Source: Geodermatophilus saharensis
GTDB taxonomy: Bacteria > Actinomycetota > Actinomycetes > Mycobacteriales > Geodermatophilaceae
Assembly (NCBI RefSeq): GCF_900188205.1
Contig: NZ_FZOH01000001.1
Coordinates: forward strand, 34,359 to 98,358
DNA length: 64,000 bases
Direction of reading: 5' to 3'
In this document: one piece after another, positions 57,446 to 64,000 of the stretch
Position numbering within the stretch: position 1 is the stretch's first letter
How the letters are laid out: each line of letters starts with the position of its first letter
Notes under the pieces: model-generated
Told to the model about the DNA's origin: nothing
The model's input: the letters and a program-made list of their open reading frames with translations, nothing else
Databases searched by the model: none
Program-made: the position numbers and the translations under genes

Positions 57446-57864
57446 ACCGAGACGCCGCTGTGCACCTCGTGCGGCACGCCGGCGTCGGTGAGCCGCTGCA
57501 CCAGCTCCTGCCAGCGCTCGGGCTCGACGCTGATCGCCATGTGGTGCAGCCCGCCGAGGACCTCGGCGTAGGGGCCCACGTCGAGGCCGGGGAAGTCGAA
57601 GAACGCGACGAGGTTGCCGTTGCCGATGTCGAAGAAGAAGTGCGAGGAGCCGGGGTAGTCGCGGTTCTCGATCAGCTCGGTGAGCGGGAACCCGAGGACG
57701 TCCTGGTAGAAGCGGATCGTCCGCTCGACGTCGCTGCTGATCAGGGCCGTGTGGTGCAGGCCGCGCGCGGTGGAGGCCGGGCGCTGCCCCGCGGGCCGCA
57801 GGTGCGCGTCGCGGATGCGGGCGCGCTCGGCCTCCAGGGCGGCCAGGTCGCGGGTCTGGGTCAT
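57364..57864 (-). CDS. VOC-family dioxygenase/glyoxalase-like protein
   Basis: A 166-residue protein starting at ATG 57864. Two VOC halves are seen: HHTALISSDVERTIRFYQDVLGFPL and LHHMAISVEPERWQELVQRL. The possible metal ligands are His in LHHTAL, His in LHHMAI and Glu in ARIELIS. No lactoylglutathione-specific motif is evident, so substrate is unknown. Its start overlaps the stop of the GNAT gene upstream by 4 nt. Confidence 0.8.
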   Translation of the reverse strand: MTQTRDLAALEAERARIRDAHLRPAGQRPASTARGLHHTALISSDVERTIRFYQDVLGFPLTELIENRDYPGSSHFFFDIGNGNLVAFFDFPGLDVGPYAEVLGGLHHMAISVEPERWQELVQRLTDAGVPHEVHSGVSVYFRDPDGARIELISDPLGEMYGSTVL

Positions 57865-58217
57865 CGGGGCGCTCCCTCGGGGTCGGGGGCCGGCTGGTCG
57901 GTGGGCAGCCCGAACTGGGCCCGGCGGCGGGCGGGGACCAGGTCGAGGTACTCGGGGTGGCGCTCCACGTAGGCGCGGATGAACGGGCAGAACGGGAGCA
58001 CCTGCGCTCCCCACGCCCGGGCGGCGTCGAGGGCTCCCCGGGCGAGCACCGACCCGAGCCCCCGACCCTCGAACGCCGGCTCGACCACCGTGTGGGTGAA
58101 CGACACCGACGACGGCGTCCGCCGGTACTCGGCGTACCCGGCGACCTCGCCGTCGACGAGCACCTCGAAGCGGGAGGCCTCGGGGTGGTCGACGACCCGC
58201 GGCTGGCTGTCGGTCAC
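57861..58217 (-). CDS. Small GNAT N-acetyltransferase
   Basis: A 118-residue protein starting at GTG 58217. FEGRGLGSVLARGALDAARAWGAQVLPFCPFIRAYVERHPEY is the GNAT acetyl-CoA loop and the typical end of the YjdJ/NAT_SF short type. DGEVAGYAEYRR is the common first strand pair. Translationally coupled to the VOC gene. Confidence 0.82.
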   Translation of the reverse strand: MTDSQPRVVDHPEASRFEVLVDGEVAGYAEYRRTPSSVSFTHTVVEPAFEGRGLGSVLARGALDAARAWGAQVLPFCPFIRAYVERHPEYLDLVPARRRAQFGLPTDQPAPDPEGAPR

Positions 58218-58296
58218 GGCGCTCCTCCGATCGTCGCGCGCACCGTCGGCCGGCATCGTCGCGCAGATCGGCCGGGGACGGGTAGGGCCGGCCGCG

Positions 58297-59670
58297 TCAG
58301 GCGGGGACGTGCGGGCGCCCGCGCGCCGGCGCGGCCGGGCCCAGGACCACCGGCAGGGTGGCGTGGCCGCGCAGGATGACGGTGCCGCGGCGCGTCGGCG
58401 GGCCGGCCGGGGTGAGGTCGGGGAACCGCTCGAACAGCGCCTGCAGCGCCACCTCGCCCTCCATCCGCGCCAGCGCGGCACCGAGGCAGAAGTGGATGCC
58501 GCCGGAGAAGGCGACGTGGTCGCGGGCGTTGGGGCGGGTGACGTCGAAGGTGTGCGGGTCGGGGAAGACCAGCGGGTCGCGGTTGGCCGCGGCCAGCACC
58601 AGGATGACCAGGTCGCCCTCGCGGACCGGGACGCCGGCGACCGTGGTGTCGCGCAGCGCCCGCCGCCCGGTCCGCTGCACCGGCGACTCCACCCGCAGCA
58701 CCTCGTCGACGGCGTTGGGCCACAGCGACGGGTCCGCGGCCAGCAGGCGGCGCTGGTCGGGGGAGGCGAACAGCAGCGCCGCGCCGTTGCTCACCAGGTT
58801 GACCGTGGTCTCGAAGCCGGCGCCGAACACCAGCGCCGCGGTGGCCAGCAGCTCCTGCTCGGTGAGCGCGCCGCCGTCGTCGTCGGCCGCCGTGACCAGC
58901 GCGGACAGCAGGTCGTCCCCGGGGTCGCGGCGCAGCCGCCGCAGGTGCCCGCGGAACCAGGCGTCGAGCTCGGCGAGGTTGCGCTCGACCTCGCGGAAGG
59001 TGCGCCAGCGGAGGCCCATGTCCAGGCTCGGGGTGGCGCCGTCGGCCCAGGTGAGGAACTGCTCGCGCATCGCCACCGGGACGCCCAGCACCTCGGAGAT
59101 GACCGTGACCGGCAGCAGGCTGGCGTAGCGGGCGACCAGGTCGACCTGCCCGCCGGCCGCGGCCTCGCGCTCGAGGTCGTCGAGCAGCTCGTCGGCGATC
59201 GCGCGCGTGCGCTCCCGCAGCCGGGCGACGGCGCGGGCGCTGAAGGCGCGGCTGACCAGCCGGCGGTAGCGGGTGTGCTCGGGCGGGTCGACGGCGAGCA
59301 TCGACGGCGGGTCGATCGGCCCCACGCTGGGCCGCGGGCCGGCCAGCCGCAGCGCGGTCCGCAGCACCGGCGGCAGGCCCTCGGTGCGCGACCCGCCGAT
59401 CTGCCCGAAGTCGCCGCTGCGCAGCACCTCGGTGCAGACGGCGTGGTGGACGCTGACCTTGGAGAACGCGCCGCCGACGAGGGGAGCCGGGGTGCGCAGC
59501 CGCTCGTAGTGCGCGTACGGGTCCTCCCGGACGGCGGGGTCGCGCAGCACCTCGGCGTCGGGGTTGCCGGCGCGGGCCCGGGCCCGGATCGCCAGCCGCA
59601 TCACCCCGTGCGTCGCCGCCCAGCGGACCCCGCTGCGCGCCGTCGACCCCACCCTCGGCCCGGCTGCCAT
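58297..59670 (-). CDS. Cytochrome P450
   Basis: A 457-residue protein starting at ATG 59670 with GGAGG upstream. Heme-binding FSGGIHFCLGAALARME has the Cys ligand at about residue 395. AGFETT is the I-helix, EVLRVESP the ExxR motif. It has the bacterial class I size and needs a ferredoxin partner, which is not in the window. The substrate is unknown. Confidence 0.92.
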   Translation of the reverse strand: MAAGPRVGSTARSGVRWAATHGVMRLAIRARARAGNPDAEVLRDPAVREDPYAHYERLRTPAPLVGGAFSKVSVHHAVCTEVLRSGDFGQIGGSRTEGLPPVLRTALRLAGPRPSVGPIDPPSMLAVDPPEHTRYRRLVSRAFSARAVARLRERTRAIADELLDDLEREAAAGGQVDLVARYASLLPVTVISEVLGVPVAMREQFLTWADGATPSLDMGLRWRTFREVERNLAELDAWFRGHLRRLRRDPGDDLLSALVTAADDDGGALTEQELLATAALVFGAGFETTVNLVSNGAALLFASPDQRRLLAADPSLWPNAVDEVLRVESPVQRTGRRALRDTTVAGVPVREGDLVILVLAAANRDPLVFPDPHTFDVTRPNARDHVAFSGGIHFCLGAALARMEGEVALQALFERFPDLTPAGPPTRRGTVILRGHATLPVVLGPAAPARGRPHVPA

Positions 59671-59777
59671 CCCCGCCGCCTCCCGCTCCGTCCGGTGCGC
59701 CCGCGGATCCGGTACCGCGCGGTACGCCGGGCAGGCCCATCCTGCGCAGCGGCCCGCCGGCCGTCCACCCCGGCCGC

Positions 59778-59984
59778 TCAGCCCTCCGGGGTGCCGGCCT
59801 CCCCGTCCGGTCCCGCTGCCCCGGTCGCCCGTGCCGCCTCGTAGGCCGCGAGCTCCTCCTCGTAGCGGTCCGCGGGCACCAGCGTCCGGTCGGGCAGCCG
59901 CCGCAGGTGCACGCCGCGCTCCTCGCAGTCGTTGCGGTGCCAGTCGACGCGGTCCGGCGTCAGCCGCCACAGCCGGTCTCCCAT
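59778..59984 (-). CDS. Small hypothetical protein
   Basis: A 68-residue protein started at ATG 59984 (MGDRLWRLTPDRVDWH) with GGAGG 8 nt upstream; an earlier start at 60053 is possible. VDWHRNDCEERGVHLRRLPDRTLVPADRYEEELAAYE has a helical end. No family recognised. Confidence 0.55.
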   Translation of the reverse strand: MGDRLWRLTPDRVDWHRNDCEERGVHLRRLPDRTLVPADRYEEELAAYEAARATGAAGPDGEAGTPEG

Positions 59985-60287
59985 GACGACATCCTCCGCC
60001 GGGACGCGCCGGGGGGGTTGAGCCGAACCGGGGTCGCCGTGCGGTTTCGGCACATCCCCACGCTCCGCGCAGCGCGGAACGGTCGACTTGTGGGCGGTTG
60101 GAGAGGCAGGTCAGCGGCCCGCGCGAACACCTTCGCAACGATCCGGGAACGCCGTGTCCCGCGCGCCGTCCGCGGCGGTGGGACACCGGTCCCGCGCCCC
60201 TACCGTCCTGTCATCCGCACCACCTCCCCCGGTGGTCGCGGTCGCCGTCGCACTTCCCCTCGACGGCCCCCATGGACGGGACGAACG

Positions 60288-60920
60288 GTGGACACGGTGG
60301 TTCTGCGCAGCAGTGAGATCCGGCTCGACGGCGAGGCACGCCTGGGCTGGTGGTTGGTGAGCGAGGACGGGTTCGGGCCCGGCCGGCTGGTCGACGGTCC
60401 CTTCCCCGACCGCGCCGGCGCGGCGTGGGCCGCGGCCGGGCACGCGGTCGACGAGGGCGCCAGCCTGCGCCCGGTGTACGGGCTGCGCCGGCCCGACGGC
60501 GGGCTGCACCGCCGCCCCTCCCCGCAGGAGATGGCGTGGCTGGCCCACCTCGGCGACCAGCTCGACCGGCTGCCCGAGGACTGGGACGCCGCTCTCGCCG
60601 ACGACGACCCGCTGGCGACCCTCGTCGTCGAGGTCGCCGCGGCGCTGACCGAGGCGGGCCTGCCGCTGTGGGACGCCACCGGCTCCGGCACGGCCCTCGG
60701 CGGCGCGTGCGTCAGCGCCGAGCCCGGTCTCGACGGCGTCGTCGTCGGCTGGCGGCAGCACGACCGGATGAGCGTCGAGCAGGTCCACGGCCTGGTCGCC
60801 GACATCTCCATCCAGGCGGTCATGAACCGTGCGCTGGCCGACGTCCTCTGGCTGCGTGGCCTGGAGGTCACCCCGCTCGGCGGCGACGCCGGCGGTTCCG
60901 TCGTCCGCTACGCCGACTGA
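60288..60920 (+). CDS. Hypothetical protein, paralogue of 61614-62555
   Basis: A 210-residue protein starting near GTG 60288. It shares a long pattern with the C-terminal part of 61614-62555: LAHLGDQLDRLPEDWD, TLVVEVAAALTEAGLPL, VVGWRQHDRMSVEQVHGLVAD and MNRALADVLWLRGLEV. No known family. It has no membrane segment or signal. A strong hairpin follows the stop. Confidence 0.65.
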   Translation: MDTVVLRSSEIRLDGEARLGWWLVSEDGFGPGRLVDGPFPDRAGAAWAAAGHAVDEGASLRPVYGLRRPDGGLHRRPSPQEMAWLAHLGDQLDRLPEDWDAALADDDPLATLVVEVAAALTEAGLPLWDATGSGTALGGACVSAEPGLDGVVVGWRQHDRMSVEQVHGLVADISIQAVMNRALADVLWLRGLEVTPLGGDAGGSVVRYAD

Positions 60921-61368
60921 TCGAAGGACCCCGTCCTCCTCACCCCTCGCACGCTCGGGGCGAGCCTCGGGACGGGGCCGCCGCGCGCACCGCACCGCAC
61001 GTCCACAGGGACGCCGTCGACACCGACGGCGTCCCTGTGGCGTTGGTGGGGCCGGCGTGCTCGTGGCCCGGCGCCCGTGGCAGGCTCGCTCCCCGCGGGC
61101 CCGGCGCGCGACACGCCGTCCCCGAGGCGGCCGCTCCGGGACGACCGAACTCACCGCGGGGCGCACCACGCGGGGACGCCGACGGCGAGTCGACAAGACG
61201 GTGCCCGCAACGGCGGGTGACCCGCCTCTGAGCAGGGCGGACACAACGATCACGTGACGCCGCCGCCGCGGGTGCCGCCGGCGGGCCGTGCCGGGGGCCC
61301 GCGGGCCCGATGCTCCTCCCGTCACCGGCACTTCCCCGGCCGGGACGTCCGCACGGGAGGAACCCATC
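60921..61368. other. Intergenic region with a strong hairpin
   Basis: About 450 bp between the paralogues. It contains the hairpin at 61003-61040 and the promoter and ribosome site (GGAGG 61356-61360) of the next gene. No gene is supported. Confidence 0.4.
61003..61040 (+). terminator. Strong hairpin, probable terminator
   Basis: Arms 61003-61018 and 61025-61040 are a perfect 16-bp inverted repeat with a 6-nt loop. It lies 83 nt after the stop of the 210-residue gene. Confidence 0.65.
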
Positions 61369-61617
61369 GTGAGCGCGCCCGCACCACCGGCACCGACCCC
61401 GCTCGCCCCGGCCGCACCCGGCACCGGGCGCGGCGACGACGGGCTGGGCATCGCCGACCTCGTCACCCTGCTCGGCCTCGAGACCGCCGCCGACCCGGCC
61501 GACGACGCACCCGACGGCGCGCGCAGCCCGCGCGAGGCCGTCGCCGTCGTCCGCGCCTGGGTCCGCCGAGCCGCCGACTGGGGCTCCGGCCCGCAGCGTT
61601 CCTGGTGCGCCTGGTGA
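61369..61617 (+). CDS. Small hypothetical protein
   Basis: An 82-residue protein starting at GTG 61369 with GGAGG 8 nt upstream. N-terminal half is Pro/Ala-rich; DGLGIADLVTLLGLETAADP and REAVAVVRAWVRRAADW are helical. Its stop overlaps the next gene's start (GTGA), so the two are coupled. Confidence 0.6.
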   Translation: MSAPAPPAPTPLAPAAPGTGRGDDGLGIADLVTLLGLETAADPADDAPDGARSPREAVAVVRAWVRRAADWGSGPQRSWCAW

Positions 61618-62555
61618 ACGAGCCGGTCCTCCTCTGGCCCCTGGTCGCGATCCTGGGGTTCGTCGCGATGGCCGGCGTGGTCGTCGCGCTCGGCCGCGCC
61701 TCCACCGCGCGCTACGAGTTCGAGCGCAACCGCGTGCGTGCCCCGCAGCCGGCCCCCGCGCCGCTGCCCGCCGACGGCGGCGGTGAGGTCGCCGCCGTCC
61801 TCGCCGACGTCCCGGTGCCGGTCTCCGGCGGCCCGGCCGGGGACGGCGGGGAGGCGGCGCTGCAGTCCCGCACCGCCGTCGGTCTCGCGCCGCACCCGGC
61901 GCCCGCGCCGACCGCCCACCCCGCGGGCCGGCGGCTCGCCGACGCCGGCGCGCCCGCCGCGTGGTGGCTCGTCGACAACGAGAGCGACCCCGCCGCCCCC
62001 GCGGCGCTGGCCGGCCCGTTCGACGACCGGGTCGAGGCGGAGTGGACGGCGGTGTCGTGCGGGCTCGAGGGCGACGCGCGCGCCGTCCACGGCACCCTGC
62101 GCACGGACGGCACGGTCGCCCGTCGCCCGTCGGTGCAGGACCGCGCGTGGCTCACCGAGCTCGGGGAGCAGCTCGACCGGCTCGCCGACGACTGGGACGA
62201 GCTGCTCACCGACGAGGACGCGCTCACCACGCTGGTCGTCGAGGTGACCGCGGCGCTGGTCGAGGCGGGGCTGCCGCTGCACGACTGCTCGGGCGCCGAC
62301 CGCGGCGAGGTGCCGGCGGGCGGGGTGTGCCTGACCCCGGAGCCGCTGTACGGCGGCATCCTGGTCAGCTGGCGCCAGCACGACCGGATGGCCGTGCAGC
62401 AGGTGCGCGGGGCGGCGCTGGACACCTCCGTGCAGCGCACGATGAACCAGACGCTGACCGCGCTGCTGGTGCAGTTCGGGTTCGTCGTCGAGGAGTTCGG
62501 TGAGGCCGGGTGCCCGCTGGTCACCGCGATCCGGTCCTCCCCGTCGGCGGTGTAG
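61614..62555 (+). CDS. Membrane-anchored paralogue of the 60288-60920 protein
   Basis: A 313-residue protein started at GTG 61614. Residues about 7-26 are a hydrophobic segment (LLWPLVAILGFVAMAGVVVA). After a Pro/Ala-rich linker the last 190 residues match 60288-60920: WLTELGEQLDRLADDWD, TLVVEVTAALVEAGLPL, LVSWRQHDRMAVQQVRGAA. The function is unknown. The membrane segment and linker are additions not present in the paralogue. Confidence 0.65.
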   Translation: MNEPVLLWPLVAILGFVAMAGVVVALGRASTARYEFERNRVRAPQPAPAPLPADGGGEVAAVLADVPVPVSGGPAGDGGEAALQSRTAVGLAPHPAPAPTAHPAGRRLADAGAPAAWWLVDNESDPAAPAALAGPFDDRVEAEWTAVSCGLEGDARAVHGTLRTDGTVARRPSVQDRAWLTELGEQLDRLADDWDELLTDEDALTTLVVEVTAALVEAGLPLHDCSGADRGEVPAGGVCLTPEPLYGGILVSWRQHDRMAVQQVRGAALDTSVQRTMNQTLTALLVQFGFVVEEFGEAGCPLVTAIRSSPSAV

Positions 62556-62568
62556 CGGGGCCCCGTCC

Positions 62569-62631
62569 GAGGCATCGGAAGCTTCCCGCACGTCCTGGCG
62601 GCGCCGACGTGCGGAAAGCTTCCGATGCCTC
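62569..62631 (+). terminator. Long palindromic hairpin
   Basis: Arms of 26 bp at 62569-62594 and 62606-62631 are reverse complements with a single mismatch and an 11-nt loop. They include the core GGCATCGGAAGCTT. It lies 14 nt after the stop of the membrane-anchored protein. Probably a terminator, though the long arms are also typical of dispersed palindromic repeats. Confidence 0.6.
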
Positions 62632-62680
62632 GCCCGTGCGGACGCCGTCCGCGCCGCCCGCCGTCCGGAGGGAGCCCGCC

Positions 62681-64000
62681 GTGCGCGTCCCGCACTCCGC
62701 CGCCGGGCTGCTGCTGGCCGCGGGCGTGGGCCTGACCGGCTGCACCACGGTCGTCGCCGGCGTGGCCTCCCCGCCCGGGGGCGGGCCGCGCACCGACGCC
62801 GAGCTGCCGGTGCACCTGGCCGAGGCCGGGGACGAGGCCGACCGGAACGCCCGCAACGCCGTCGCCGACGTGCTCGCCTGGTGGGAGGAGATGGCCCCGC
62901 AGCTGCACGGGGGCGACTTCGACGGGCTCGACGGCGGCGTCTGGTCGATCGACCCGGCCGAGACCGACCCCGCCGACCTGCCCCGCGGCGACTGCTTCTC
63001 CGACGACGTCGCCGACCTGGCCGAGAACGCCTACTACTGCGGTGACGACGACGCCGTCGTCTACGACCGGGCGTGGCTGGCCGACCTGGCCGACGAGTAC
63101 GGCCCGTTCATGGTCGCCGAGATCATGGCGCACGAGATCGCCCACGCCGTCCAGGCCGACGTCGGACTCGACGCCCCCTCGATCGTCGCCGAGACCCAGG
63201 CCGAGTGCTTCGCCGGGGCGTGGACGCGGTGGGTGGTCGACGGCAATGCCGCGCACGTCGCCGTCCGGCCCGCGGAGCTCGACCCCTACCTGCTCGGCTA
63301 CCTGTACTTCGCCGACGCCCCCGGCACCTCACCGGACGCCGAGGACGCGCACGGGTCGCTGTTCGACCAGCTGTCGGCCTTCCAGGAGGGCTACGCCGAC
63401 GGGGCGCGCGCCTGTGCCGCCTTCGACGACTCGCGGCTGTTCACCCAGCAGGAGTCCGACCCGGCGCGCGTCAAGGACGACCTGCCCGCCGGCGAGGTCG
63501 TGGCCGTCGCCGACGAGGTGCTCGACGCGTTCTGGCGGGAGGCACTCGCCGCGGGCTTCCCCGGCACCGACGCCCTCGGCGGCCGGCTGACCGAGCCCGA
63601 CGTGCGGGCCGCCGACGGTGTGGCGTGCGGGGGTGCCGACCTCGGCCTGCAGTACTGCCCCGCGGACGGGTCGGTGCGCTACGACTCCGCGGGCCTGCTC
63701 GAGCCCGCCTACACCGACGTCGGCGACTTCGCGGTGCCGGCGCTGCTCGGCCTGCCCTACGGGCTGGCGGTACGCGACCAGCGCGGGCTGACCGTGGACG
63801 GCCCGGCCGCGGTCGCCGGCGCCGCGTGCGCCACCGGCTGGCTGACCCGCGAGGCGTTCGACGGCGAGATCGAGGACGTGCGGCTCGCGCCGGGTGACGT
63901 CGACGAGGCCGCGACGGCGCTGCTGCGGTACGCCACCGACCCGGCCGTGCTCGCGCCCTCGGGTCTGTCGGGCTTCGAGCTGGTCGACGCCTTCCGGCGG
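62681..64000 (+). CDS. Lipoprotein zinc metallopeptidase (YpfJ-like), 3' end outside window
   Basis: An open frame of 440 codons from GTG 62681 (GGAGGGAG upstream) to the window end. Signal peptide with lipobox LTGC, lipidated Cys 21. AHEIAHAVQ near residue 150 is the HExxH zinc motif and ETQAECFAGAW about 25 residues later holds the third ligand in the pattern of the putative neutral zinc metallopeptidase family. Extracytoplasmic. The C-terminal part (two Cys, then EDVRLAPGDVDEAATALLRYA) continues past the edge. Confidence 0.8.
   Translation, partial: MRVPHSAAGLLLAAGVGLTGCTTVVAGVASPPGGGPRTDAELPVHLAEAGDEADRNARNAVADVLAWWEEMAPQLHGGDFDGLDGGVWSIDPAETDPADLPRGDCFSDDVADLAENAYYCGDDDAVVYDRAWLADLADEYGPFMVAEIMAHEIAHAVQADVGLDAPSIVAETQAECFAGAWTRWVVDGNAAHVAVRPAELDPYLLGYLYFADAPGTSPDAEDAHGSLFDQLSAFQEGYADGARACAAFDDSRLFTQQESDPARVKDDLPAGEVVAVADEVLDAFWREALAAGFPGTDALGGRLTEPDVRAADGVACGGADLGLQYCPADGSVRYDSAGLLEPAYTDVGDFAVPALLGLPYGLAVRDQRGLTVDGPAAVAGAACATGWLTREAFDGEIEDVRLAPGDVDEAATALLRYATDPAVLAPSGLSGFELVDAFRR

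Overview
The window is very GC-rich DNA with dense genes, GTG and ATG starts in 4-nt overlaps and a DtxR/IdeR-type iron box. This points to a high-GC actinobacterium. The ordinary chromosomal genes at the right end (P450, FAD oxidoreductase, iron-siderophore lipoprotein, a YpfJ-like metallopeptidase) and an unfamiliar paralogous pair fit a soil actinobacterium such as the Geodermatophilaceae, but that family call is inference from style only.

Layout. 1-7.3 kb: the end of a TPR protein, a complete TIR-NB-ARC-TPR (STAND) protein, an HNH protein, a possible PD-(D/E)XK protein and a 39-residue zinc-ribbon protein. 7.4-19.3 kb: the least familiar part. Two divergent gene sets meet near 14.2-14.4 kb. 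The leftward arm encodes two winged-helix-like proteins, a DDE transposase-like protein (split by a frameshift), a tyrosine-recombinase-like protein and two unknown proteins. The rightward arm encodes a small disordered protein ending in Gly, an E2-E1 (ubiquitin-conjugation-type) fusion, a second recombinase-like protein and a second DDE-like protein. The two recombinase-like proteins are homologous to each other, as are the two DDE-like proteins. Both recombinase-like proteins lack the first catalytic Arg and the Tyr, while both DDE-like proteins keep candidate acidic residues. I know of no described system with this composition.

19.4-22.9 kb: a DUF6308-like protein, a SAM methyltransferase and a phage GP88-like protein. 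23.1-32.8 kb: a tightly overlapping three-gene operon (SNF2-type helicase with DUF3883, DUF1156 DNA methylase, HEPN-DUF499 ATPase) that looks like an anti-phage or modification system, ending at a hairpin terminator just before tRNA-Lys(TTT).

33.0-51.6 kb: an 18.5-kb integrated element bounded by a 51-bp direct repeat made from the 3' end of tRNA-Lys. It carries a tyrosine integrase, an HTH regulator, a nested palindromic operator, an XRE regulator, a frameshifted excisionase, DnaB-N-like and ATPase replication proteins, and two cargo modules. The first is a large Eco57I-type methylase with a PLD-helicase. The second is a trypco2 protein with a trypsin-NB-ARC-TPR protein, plus a truncated second trypco2 copy.

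51.6-64 kb: ordinary chromosome, with an iron-siderophore binding protein, DUF2975/HTH/ABC transporter operon, FAD oxidoreductase, VOC protein, GNAT proteins, cytochrome P450, a paralogous pair of unknown proteins and a lipoprotein metallopeptidase that runs off the end. Overall the first 51 kb reads as a defence or mobility island next to a tRNA hotspot, followed by core genome.
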